NCBI RefSeq assembly: GCF_022496765.1
Contig: NZ_VANV01000009.1
Coordinates: 310,034-374,033 of the forward strand
Reading direction: 5' to 3'
From: Acidaminobacter sp. JC074
Lineage (GTDB): Bacteria; Bacillota; Clostridia; Peptostreptococcales; Acidaminobacteraceae
DNA: 64,000 bases
Made by a program: the position numbers and the translations under genes. The notes below the pieces were generated by a model that searched no databases, was not told the DNA's origin, and was given only the letters and a program-made list of their open reading frames with translations. Of the stretch, positions 24,973 through 32,396 are shown piece after piece. Each line of letters starts with the position of its first letter. Within the stretch, counting starts at the first letter, position 1.

Positions 24973-26838
24973 TTACTTTATAATCGCTCTTTTTAAAATG
25001 TCATTTGAACGTTTAACAAACTTTGTCATACCTTCTGCAGTTAAAGGACGATGACTTAATACAGCCAAGTCATAGATCTGCTCAGTTACAAGATTAAGCG
25101 TCTCTTCATCACCTTCTAAGTGATCAATAGTGTATGATACAAGTGGGTTTTTCTTATTTAAAACTAAAGTCTCATCACTAGGGAACATAGAAGCATCCAT
25201 ACCCATGCCACCATACTGCTTCATCATGTCTTGCATACGACGTGATTCTTCAGTTAAAATGATCATACCTGCTAGATCTTCATTCTTTAATGACTCAATC
25301 TTAATTTTAATAGATTCTTGTCCAGTAGACTTCTTAAAGAGTTCTACAAGCTTTTCTTCTACATCTTTATGGTCTGTATCATCCTCTTCCTTTAGCATGT
25401 CAGAAATACCAGAGTCAACTCTCTTGTATTTCACATCCTCAGCCGCCGCTTCCATATGAGAAATAAAGGCTGAATCAATTGGATGGTCTAAGATAGCCAC
25501 TTCTACACCATGCTCTTGTAGGTTTTGGATGTATTGAGTTTGCTGTAAAGTATCTGTTGTATAATAAATTTCTTTGTCTAATTTACCTTCATGTCTTTGA
25601 AGATACTCTTCTGCTGTTACATACTGGTCATCTGTCAGCTTAAATAAAAGGACGTCTTTAACCTTGTCGTTGAATTTCTTTTCTTTAATGGCACCATACT
25701 TAATGAATGGCTGAATATCATCCCAGTATTTTTCGTAAGCATCACGTTCAGTTTTGAATAAGCCTGTTAACTTATCTGCTACCTTCTTAGAAATGTAGTC
25801 AGAAATCTTTTTGACAAAACCATCGTTTTGTAGCATCGATCTAGATACATTCAGTGGAAGATCTGGACAATCAATCACACCTTTTAAAAGCATTAGGAAC
25901 TCAGGAATAACTTCTTTTAAATTATCCGCAACAAAGACTTGGTTGTTGTATAACTTGATTTGACCTTCTAAAGTATCAAAGTTAGTACCTAACTTAGGGA
26001 AGTATAAAATACCCTTTAAGTTAAATGGATAATCCATATTTAAATGAATCCAGAATAATGGCTCTTTGAAATCCATAAATGTTTTTGAGTAGAAGGCCTT
26101 GTACTCTTCATCTGTACATTCAGATGGTTTCTTTGCATAAAGAGGTGTCGTATCATTTAATGCTACAATTTCTTCTACAATATCATTGCCTTCTTCATCC
26201 TTTTGAGCTTCTTTATCTTCAACTGTAAAGAAAATCTCATATGGCATAAAAGAGCAGTATTTTTCAATGGTTCTTTTAACTGTAAACTCATTCTCGAAAT
26301 CTACACCATCTTCACCTAAGAACAACTTGATTTCAGTACCACGAGTCTTTCTTGTACCTTCTTCTAACTCAAACTCAGTACCGCCATCACAGTGCCACTT
26401 AGCAGATGTCGCACCTTCTTGATAAGATAATGTGTTGATTTCTACCTTTTCCGCTACCATAAAAGCTGAGTAAAATCCTAGACCAAAGTGACCGATAATT
26501 TGATCTTGGTCTGCCTTGTCCTTGTATTTCTCAATAAAGTCTTCAGCACCAGAAAATGCAATTTGATTGATATATTGCTTAATTTCATCAGCTGTCATAC
26601 CAATACCATTATCTATAAATGTCAAAGTCTTTTCACCTTGATTTAAAACAACATCGATTTTATATTCAGTTTCATCTGACTTAATTTCGCCTAGTGATAC
26701 CAATGACTTGTACTTTGTAATTGCATCTGATGCATTTGATATCAATTCTCTAATGAAGATATCATGATCTGAATATAACCATTTCTTAATTATAGGAAAT
26801 ATATTCTCACTATGTATTGAAAGATTGCCTTTTTCCAT
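24973..26838 (-). CDS. htpG: Molecular chaperone HtpG (Hsp90)
   Basis: A 621-residue Hsp90 homologue with the GHKL ATPase N-domain: RELISNASDAITK carries the catalytic Glu and Asn, followed by DNGIGM, and GHFGLGFYSAFMV forms the lid. The middle domain contains LNVSRSMLQND with the Arg that contacts ATP, and the C-terminal dimerisation domain is present. It folds client proteins in the cytoplasm under stress. It is monocistronic: a consensus promoter with a CIRCE-like repeat lies upstream and a terminator downstream. Length is typical of bacterial HtpG. Confidence 0.96.
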   Translation of the reverse strand: MEKGNLSIHSENIFPIIKKWLYSDHDIFIRELISNASDAITKYKSLVSLGEIKSDETEYKIDVVLNQGEKTLTFIDNGIGMTADEIKQYINQIAFSGAEDFIEKYKDKADQDQIIGHFGLGFYSAFMVAEKVEINTLSYQEGATSAKWHCDGGTEFELEEGTRKTRGTEIKLFLGEDGVDFENEFTVKRTIEKYCSFMPYEIFFTVEDKEAQKDEEGNDIVEEIVALNDTTPLYAKKPSECTDEEYKAFYSKTFMDFKEPLFWIHLNMDYPFNLKGILYFPKLGTNFDTLEGQIKLYNNQVFVADNLKEVIPEFLMLLKGVIDCPDLPLNVSRSMLQNDGFVKKISDYISKKVADKLTGLFKTERDAYEKYWDDIQPFIKYGAIKEKKFNDKVKDVLLFKLTDDQYVTAEEYLQRHEGKLDKEIYYTTDTLQQTQYIQNLQEHGVEVAILDHPIDSAFISHMEAAAEDVKYKRVDSGISDMLKEEDDTDHKDVEEKLVELFKKSTGQESIKIKIESLKNEDLAGMIILTEESRRMQDMMKQYGGMGMDASMFPSDETLVLNKKNPLVSYTIDHLEGDEETLNLVTEQIYDLAVLSHRPLTAEGMTKFVKRSNDILKRAIIK

Positions 26839-26885
26839 TTAAATCACTCCTTTAATAATTCTTGTATCTCTTATATCCAAGTATA

Positions 26886-26947
26886 ATTATAGAACTACCA
26901 TTTATCTCTGTCAAGAAATTTTAGCACTCTTTAATATTAGTGGCTAA
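26886..26947 (-). promoter_or_regulatory. Consensus promoter and CIRCE-like inverted repeat of htpG
   Basis: On the minus strand TTGACA (26909-26914) and TATAAT (26886-26891) are 17 bases apart. Upstream (26931-26947) lie TTAGCCAC and GAGTGCTAA, resembling the HrcA operator TTAGCACTC-N9-GAGTGCTAA, with one intact arm and one arm carrying an extra base. HrcA control is plausible but the site is imperfect. Confidence 0.65.
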
Positions 26948-26963
26948 TAATTTATAATTTACA

Positions 26964-26992
26964 AAGAAAAAAGACCACTATAAGTGACCTTT
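26964..26992 (-). terminator. Terminator of the glutaredoxin gene
   Basis: A nine-pair stem containing G-T pairs (26971-26979 and 26983-26991) overlaps the end of the gene and is followed by TTTTTTC on the minus strand. Confidence 0.65.
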
Positions 26993-27250
26993 CGCTATTT
27001 CTTCAATTAATTCATCTGTTATGTTAAGATGTACTTTACCATCAATCAATATCATTGGAATCCCTACTGCATGAACACGTCTAACAATATTGAAATCATC
27101 GCTGTTGTCTCTGATTTTCAAGAACTCCTTTAGATTTTTCATACTATCTGTAATTTCCACATAATCAAACTCAACATTTTTTTGTAAAAGAGCCTCTTTT
27201 ACACCAGGACAGCCTGGTCAATGTTTTGAACCATATAATTTAATTTTCAT
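26978..27250 (-). CDS. Glutaredoxin-like selenoprotein (UGA = Sec at residue 11)
   Basis: Reading UGA (27218-27220) as selenocysteine gives an unbroken 90-residue protein starting MKIKLYGSKH-Sec-PGC. It belongs to the small glutaredoxin-related group whose Cys form begins KLYGSKxCPDC. The redox motif is Sec11-Pro-Gly-Cys14, and the cis-proline loop VGIPM lies near residue 66. The ATG at 27250 has GAGGAGGG five bases upstream; no such site precedes the shorter ORF after the UGA. Stem-loops that fit a bacterial SECIS directly follow the UGA. It should reduce disulfides or peroxides in the cytoplasm. A sequencing error or a nonsense mutation is the alternative. Confidence 0.85.
27184..27217 (-). 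promoter_or_regulatory. Candidate bacterial SECIS element
   Basis: Immediately after the UGA there are two stems on the minus strand. The first is a short CCAGG/CCTGG hairpin. The second is a longer stem GTAAAAG/CTTTTAC (27184-27202) with apical loop AGGCT starting about 23 nt from the UGA. A G in the first two loop positions and this distance agree with bacterial SECIS rules. Confidence 0.6.
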
Positions 27251-27298
27251 GAACACCCTCCTCAAAGTTATTATACACGATTTAGGTATAATATTGTA

Positions 27299-28252
27299 TT
27301 ACTTTTTCTCTTCAGGTGCTTGAACATGAACTTCTTTTGGAAAGACCTTTCTATAAATCTTTTTACCTACAAGAATCAAGATAAATAAAAGTGGCACGTA
27401 GATAACAAGAAGTGGAATAGAACCGATAGCCCATACTGCAAAACCTTCAAAGAAATCAGTAATTTCTTCTAATGAATCATTGAACTTAGCAGCAATTCTC
27501 TCACCTAATGTTTTAGGCGTTTCTTCTTTTTCTACAATTTCATGTACCTCATAGATAGAAACACTTAAAGTAGAATATGAAACCAAGTTCTCAAGTCTTT
27601 TAAGGGTACCTGTTAGGTTTTCAATCTGATATCTTATATTAGAAAGTTCTCTTTCAAGTGTGATGATATCTTCAATCTTTTCAGCCTTACTTAGGATATT
27701 TAAAAGGCGTTCTTCTTGTACTTCTAAAGTCTTCTTGTGAGCTTCATGATCAAATACTTGTGCAGTGACATCTTCACCGTATGTGTTTGATTGAATAACC
27801 GTTCCCACAGTGGTCATATCACTCATAAACTGTTCAAACTGCTTGGCAGGAATTCTTAATGTAAAATGAGCTGACCTAGTTGACCAAGAGTCTTCAATGT
27901 CTTTGCCTCTTACATTGGATGATTCTATATAGCCACCAACACCAACAATCTTGTCATTGAGTCTTTGAACAGCCAAGTCATATTCCAAGGTTTGAAGTTC
28001 CATTGAAGCCGACTTGATGATCATCCTATCGGCCATGGGCTCGGATGGTGCTTCAGATTTTGATTCTGATAGTGTATAGTTGGTGCCACCAAAATCATCC
28101 ATAGAAGCTTCCGTTTCATACACAGCCTCTTCTGTTTCAACTGCGTAGTTGTAATCAGCTGAATTAGCCATGCCGGCATCATCACTGGACCCACAAGCTA
28201 CAAGACCAAATACACTTACTGCTACTAAAAGTAAAGATAAAATTTTTTTCAT
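27299..28252 (-). CDS. DUF4349-domain lipoprotein
   Basis: A 317-residue protein. The start at 28252 follows GGAGG closely. A lipobox (GLVACGSS, Cys near residue 20) leads into a low-complexity acidic linker. The DUF4349 domain (about 75-270) is recognised by the RMIIKSASMELQT start, GGYIESSNVRGKD and the coiled-coil RLLNILSKAEKIEDIITLEREL. A C-terminal membrane helix (about 275-300) ends in a basic tail. It should be anchored at both ends on the outer face of the membrane. Function is unknown in the family. Confidence 0.85.
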   Translation of the reverse strand: MKKILSLLLVAVSVFGLVACGSSDDAGMANSADYNYAVETEEAVYETEASMDDFGGTNYTLSESKSEAPSEPMADRMIIKSASMELQTLEYDLAVQRLNDKIVGVGGYIESSNVRGKDIEDSWSTRSAHFTLRIPAKQFEQFMSDMTTVGTVIQSNTYGEDVTAQVFDHEAHKKTLEVQEERLLNILSKAEKIEDIITLERELSNIRYQIENLTGTLKRLENLVSYSTLSVSIYEVHEIVEKEETPKTLGERIAAKFNDSLEEITDFFEGFAVWAIGSIPLLVIYVPLLFILILVGKKIYRKVFPKEVHVQAPEEKK

Positions 28253-28377
28253 AACAACCTCCAATCTTTTCCCCTATATTATATGGACGCAAATGTGAAA
28301 TTAAAGTTCCATAAAATCAAAAAAATTAATTGCATTTCCTATCATCTATCTTTATTATAGACCATAGGAGGGATAAT

Positions 28378-28785
28378 ATGTTTGATTGGAAAGAAGATTA
28401 TTCTGTTGGTGTAAAAGAAATTGATGCCCAACATAAGAGACTATTTGAAATGGGTCAGGCTATGTCTGATTTGGTTTCAAACCACGGTGATGAGGATATC
28501 TACGATGAGTTAACAGCTATGTTTAACGAACTGATTGATTATACAAGATATCACTTTAATGACGAAGAAAAATTGATGGAAAAAGTAAATTATAAGGATT
28601 TAGAAGATCATAAAGTCCAACATCAATTATTTGTAGAGAAATTAGAAGCCTATGATTTAGAGACAATTGATGAAGATCAAGGGGCATTTGCACTGAAACT
28701 TCTTAAGACAGTTGCCACTTGGATCTTTAAACACATCACAGGTGATGACTTTAGATACAGAGAGGCTATGACAGCATTAAGTTAG
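28378..28785 (+). CDS. Bacteriohemerythrin
   Basis: A 135-residue four-helix protein. The start at 28378 is directly behind AGGAGGG. The di-iron ligands are in order: His in DAQHKRLFEM, His-x3-Glu in YHFNDEEKLM, His-x3-His in EDHKVQHQLF, and His-x4-Asp in KHITGDD. It binds O2 reversibly in the cytoplasm and may serve as an oxygen sensor, store or scavenger in an anaerobe. It is followed at nine bases by the methionine sulfoxide reductase gene, so both probably belong to an oxidative stress unit. Confidence 0.94.
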   Translation: MFDWKEDYSVGVKEIDAQHKRLFEMGQAMSDLVSNHGDEDIYDELTAMFNELIDYTRYHFNDEEKLMEKVNYKDLEDHKVQHQLFVEKLEAYDLETIDEDQGAFALKLLKTVATWIFKHITGDDFRYREAMTALS

Positions 28786-28794
28786 GAGATAAAT

Positions 28795-29295
28795 ATGAAG
28801 CAGATAGATAAAATTGATTTTGAAACTAAAAAGCAACTTTATAAGTATATGAACATCAAGTTAACAGGACTTATAGGATCAGAAGATGATTGGCTGGCTA
28901 ATTTATCTAATGCTTCTGCCCTACTTTGGCTACTACTTGATGATATCAACTGGGCTGGTTTCTATTTATATAGAAAAGACAAGCTCATCTTAGGACCTTT
29001 CCAAGGTAAACCTGCATGTGTCAACATTGAAATAAGTAAAGGTGTATGCGGTACAGCTGCAGAGACTAGAACAACACAATTGATTAAAAACGTCCATGAC
29101 TTTCCTGGTCATATAGCATGCGACTCTGCATCTAACTCTGAGATTGTTGTGCCTATTATCAAAGACGATCAATTGATTGGTGTATTAGACATAGACGCAC
29201 CTATTTTGAATCGTTTTGACCAAGATGATCAAGCAGGTTTAGAGAAGTTTGTAGAAACACTCAACAAGTATATGAAATGGGAAGATATTCTTTAA
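28795..29295 (+). CDS. Free methionine-(R)-sulfoxide reductase (GAF fold)
   Basis: A 166-residue GAF-domain protein of the fRMsr type. The cysteines are in PACVNIEISKGVCGTAA and HIACDSASNSE, matching the catalytic and resolving Cys of this family, and NWAGFYLY with FQGKPA matches the substrate pocket. It reduces free methionine-R-sulfoxide. It is co-transcribed with bacteriohemerythrin. A general GAF sensor is less likely because the three cysteines are kept. Confidence 0.9.
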   Translation: MKQIDKIDFETKKQLYKYMNIKLTGLIGSEDDWLANLSNASALLWLLLDDINWAGFYLYRKDKLILGPFQGKPACVNIEISKGVCGTAAETRTTQLIKNVHDFPGHIACDSASNSEIVVPIIKDDQLIGVLDIDAPILNRFDQDDQAGLEKFVETLNKYMKWEDIL

Positions 29296-29338
29296 ATGTC
29301 TTCCTGAAATCTTTTTATACTTTTTTTGTACAAATCAC

Positions 29339-29367
29339 TTGCCAAGTGTCGAATAATCTGTTATTAT
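29339..29367 (+). promoter_or_regulatory. Promoter of the c-di-GMP riboswitch transcript
   Basis: TTGCCA (29339-29344) and TATTAT (29362-29367) are 17 bases apart on the plus strand, about 30 bases before the aptamer. Confidence 0.65.
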
Positions 29368-29394
29368 ATTATTAAATTAATAAAACAGTTGAGA

Positions 29395-29494
29395 TTTTCA
29401 ACGAAAAGGCAAACATGCTGAAAGGCATGGACGCAAAGCTAAAGGGCCTTCCTCTTATGAGATGGCAGCCAGCTCCCGAAAGAAGATTTTTTTT
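29395..29494 (+). ncRNA. Cyclic di-GMP-I (GEMM-I) riboswitch
   Basis: The GEMM-I landmarks occur in order: AGGCAAAC, a CATGCT/GGCATG stem closed by GAAA, GGACGCAAAGC, then GGGCC with an extra hairpin, and ATGGCAGCC before CTCCCG. The GAAA tetraloop and its partner helix are both present. A run of eight T (29487-29494) follows at once and may end a terminator. No convincing coding sequence lies between this RNA and the strong terminator at 29582-29632. The stretch 29495-29581 otherwise holds only a short ATTGAAC/GTTCAAT repeat. Confidence 0.92.
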
Positions 29495-29581
29495 AGGTCT
29501 TAAATGACCAACTAATTATGTTTAGAAGGGAATTGAACATAGTTCAATCTCTTTATCTAATATCTCTTTATCATTTCAACC

Positions 29582-29632
29582 AAACTAATAAACCCAAGAG
29601 CTTCTCACTCTTGGGTTTATTAGTTTTTGTTT
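29582..29632 (+). terminator. Strong terminator of the riboswitch transcript
   Basis: A 19-bp perfect stem (29582-29600 and 29608-29626) with a seven-base loop is followed by TTTTGTTTTATT on the plus strand. No T tract follows on the minus strand, so it mainly serves the riboswitch RNA. Confidence 0.88.
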
Positions 29633-30261
29633 TATTCTTTTTTCTTCTCTACATCATAGTAAATGGGAATTCCCACTCTTTTTCCTAAGTAGTTTAAATT
29701 TTGAAAATCAATATCAATCTCCTTTTTAATATCATAATCCAGGATCGATTGATTAATTCGATCAACAATACCTCCAAGCTCTTCCTGACTGGTATTGTCA
29801 TGAATACTTTCTATTTGAACAAGCAACATACGATGTTTATAACACCATGGTAAAAGCTCCATAACAGCAATCCCCTCTTGTCCTTCCTTAGCTGAAGAAA
29901 CAACCACTATGACCTCTTTCCCCTTTAATTGCTGATCTCTAAAAGGATACAAACACTCCATCAGCGACTTGGTCTTGCCAGTCAAAGAACCATAGTATAT
30001 AGGTGCTGCAATGATAATGATATCAGCCTCATGAAAGGCTCTTAATACAATGTTATTCATCTTGTTGATGCAAACTTCATTGTCTGCACAGCTTTCACAA
30101 GCACTGCAGGATAAAGAACTGTAATCTTTATCAATAAGATCTAACTGCTTGTAGTCAATCGTCTTATGTTTATCTAAATTAAGATCATTTAAAAACTTAC
30201 GTGATCTTGATTTTTTACTCATGGAAGTAGATATGCCAAGTATCTTTATTGTCTTCGTCAT
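29632..30261 (-). CDS. Flavodoxin/NADPH-dependent FMN reductase family protein
   Basis: A 209-residue flavodoxin-fold protein. It begins TIKILGISTSMSKKSRSRKFL, the FMN-phosphate loop, and has APIYYGSLTGKTKSLMECL, the second FMN-contact loop. A Cys-rich insertion CSACESCADNEVC near residues 53-65 is typical of iron-sulfur flavoproteins and related reductases; whether it binds a cluster is uncertain. GAGAGGTGAC precedes the start. It is now the first gene beyond the group II intron and may once have been closer to aspS. Confidence 0.85.
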   Translation of the reverse strand: MTKTIKILGISTSMSKKSRSRKFLNDLNLDKHKTIDYKQLDLIDKDYSSLSCSACESCADNEVCINKMNNIVLRAFHEADIIIIAAPIYYGSLTGKTKSLMECLYPFRDQQLKGKEVIVVVSSAKEGQEGIAVMELLPWCYKHRMLLVQIESIHDNTSQEELGGIVDRINQSILDYDIKKEIDIDFQNLNYLGKRVGIPIYYDVEKKKE

Positions 30262-30307
30262 ATTCAGTCACCTCTCTTAGATATATACCAAATATTTGAC
30301 AAAAACA

Positions 30308-32368
30308 ATAGAGTAGGCGTATAAATCTCTTTATACGCCTCTCACAGATCCGGACGTGCGGGTCATCGCATCCGGCTCCTCCGCTGTTATCCCCTTTGGG
30401 GGTGGAATTCATCATAAATGTCCACTAAATCGACCAAACTTTGTTCTTTAAACCATTTGTTTGACATAGCTATGTGTGATTGAATTGTTTTAGTGTTTCT
30501 CCAACCTCTAATTGCTATTGAGTCTATTTCACCTTTCCATCCAGCCTTGCGTAACGCCTTGTTAAATTTCTTCGGCGTTTTCCAGCTTCGCATTTGCATG
30601 CCTCTAAGCCGTCGTTTAATCCAACTCATCAGCTCTTTAAATAAACTCTTCACATTGCCTTTACCATAATAGTTTCCCCATCCTCGAATTATTGAGTTAA
30701 ATTTGTATTTGAGAGAATACATCATATTTACAGTTTGATTTCGACTCGTTAATGCCTTAATTTTTTCTTTAAAGGCTTTCACACGTATCTTGTCTATTCC
30801 TAAGAAACCTTTGTTGAATACAAAGCCTAGAAATGTAAACTGCTCTTCAAATGTATCAATTATCTTCGTCTTTTCGGGATGAAGTATTAACTTATACTTG
30901 TCCTTTAAGAACTTCGTTAACGATTTTAGTACTCGTTCTGCGCCTTTTCTTGATGTATGGAGTATCACAAAGTCATCTGCATAACGTACAACTTTATGTC
31001 CTCTCTCTGTTAATAACTTATCCATCGGATGCAGGAAAACATTTCCATATAATGGACTTGTATTCGAGCCTTGAGTCGCGCCCCGTACAGTCTCTTGATA
31101 ACAACCATAGTCTAATATCCCAGATTTCAATGTTTTAGTTATTAAGGAAAGTATATCGTTGTCCTCAATCTCTAAAGCTATCTCGTCCAGAAGTAAATCG
31201 TGGTTTATCATATCAAAGTATGATTTCAGGTCTGCATCAATTACATATCTGTATTTGCGCTTTAAGTTCTTATTTACATCTTCTACTGCTTGATGACAGT
31301 TCCTATTTGGTCTAAACCCATAACTGCAGTCTAGAAACTTATTTTCAAATACCGGTTCTATCACCTGACGTAATGCTTGTTGTACTATACGGTCTTCCAC
31401 GGTTGGTATCCCAAGCGGTCTTTTACTACCATCTTGTTTGTCTATATATACTCGCCTTACCGGTCTTGGGACGTATGTTTGTTTTATTAACTTAGTTTGA
31501 AGAGCTTCTAGATTGCCATCCAAATCATGCTTATAATCAGCTATCGTCACATTGTCCACTCCAGCAGCTCCACGACTTCTCTTTACTGCTTGAAAGGCTT
31601 CTTTTAAATTAGACATTGCGTGTACCTTTTCATACACTACATTTACCACCGTCCTTTAGTTTTTCTTTACTCCTACTCGTTGAAAACAATCTCTGATTCT
31701 GTCTAATGTTTATGTATCAAGTCAACTTATAATGTACCGTTTCTTTAACGTCCTCTTATAGTCTCCTTATAGCAAACGGTGTACCCTGATGTTCCACCCT
31801 GGCTCTGCGGTCTTTTCTCCCTCACCAGCTTCTGCTTGCTCATTTTATCAGTCATATCTGTGTTTTCAATCTTCTGCGGACACTATCCTTCGCATCTAAT
31901 AGACGCCTTTTGGGTCGTCTTTAGTCCTATACATCTTAGCATAGGTCATCTAGGTACCACATCTCCATCTGTCGCCAGACTTCTTCGCCTAGACTTTGTT
32001 ACTAATATATAGTGCTCTGACTTCTCACTGACCATCATGTTTGCTTCGGCATACCGCCGTTGGTCCACATTACCTTAAAGGAGTCAATGAGATCTCCATG
32101 GGTCACGTCATTATTCTTTCCTTCAGCCGCAGCCCTCATAACTTACTTAGAGTGTTCTCGACAGTATAGGACTACCCACTTTGTACAAGGTCATCCGCTC
32201 TTAGCCAGCTAGCATGGGATATTAATAGTGATTCTGTGCTGAATTTTGTCTTACAGACCTCCCCACAACTCCTCACGAAGATGCAGTAATGCTCAACTAT
32301 ATGCTTCCGCTTGTCTCGGTGCATTAGGGACTTTCACCCATTAGAATAATGCGCTGCCACGCGCACAC
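30308..32368 (-). mobile_element. Group II intron (bacterial class C type), complete
   Basis: The minus strand opens with GTGTGCG at 32368, fitting the GUGYG 5' consensus, and ends with a domain V hairpin (about 30346-30379) and domain VI (30311-30345) closing CTCTAT at 30308. A reverse transcriptase ORF lies in domain IV. The 5' end sits directly behind the T tract of the aspS terminator, the insertion preference of class C introns. The 720 bases upstream of the ORF are the structured domains I-III and carry no gene. Total length is about 2.06 kb. Confidence 0.9.
30387..31649 (-). CDS. ltrA: Group II intron reverse transcriptase/maturase
   Basis: A 420-residue protein with RT blocks in order. 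KRSRGAAGVDNVTI starts the domain, RPLGIPTVEDRIVQQ and RPNRNCHQAV follow, GATQGSNTSPLYGN lies mid-domain, and the catalytic VVRYADDFVIL holds the metal-binding Asp pair. A maturase X domain (about 300-370, with GWGNYYGKGN) follows. No HNH endonuclease domain is visible, as expected for class C. It splices and reverse-transcribes its own intron. All motifs look intact, so it may be active. Confidence 0.95.
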   Translation of the reverse strand: MVNVVYEKVHAMSNLKEAFQAVKRSRGAAGVDNVTIADYKHDLDGNLEALQTKLIKQTYVPRPVRRVYIDKQDGSKRPLGIPTVEDRIVQQALRQVIEPVFENKFLDCSYGFRPNRNCHQAVEDVNKNLKRKYRYVIDADLKSYFDMINHDLLLDEIALEIEDNDILSLITKTLKSGILDYGCYQETVRGATQGSNTSPLYGNVFLHPMDKLLTERGHKVVRYADDFVILHTSRKGAERVLKSLTKFLKDKYKLILHPEKTKIIDTFEEQFTFLGFVFNKGFLGIDKIRVKAFKEKIKALTSRNQTVNMMYSLKYKFNSIIRGWGNYYGKGNVKSLFKELMSWIKRRLRGMQMRSWKTPKKFNKALRKAGWKGEIDSIAIRGWRNTKTIQSHIAMSNKWFKEQSLVDLVDIYDEFHPQRG

Positions 32369-32393
32369 AAAAAAGTTGGCATAAAGCCAACTT
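32369..32393 (-). terminator. Terminator of aspS (intron target)
   Basis: Stem AAGTTGGC/GCCAACTT (32373-32380 and 32386-32393) with a five-base loop, followed on the minus strand by TTTT and then directly by the intron. Confidence 0.9.
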
Positions 32394-32396
32394 CTC

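Noticed and set aside
26978..27160. A separate 60-residue gene starting after the UGA
   Set aside because: No ribosome site precedes its ATG, and it lacks the N-terminal half of the fold; the frame with Sec explains it fully.
29519..29680. Short plus-strand ORF behind the c-di-GMP riboswitch
   Set aside because: It would run through the strong terminator hairpin into the antisense of the flavoprotein gene and has an unlikely composition.
31779..32012. Plus-strand ORF in the intron 5' half
   Set aside because: It lies in the structured domains of the group II intron and shows no protein family features.
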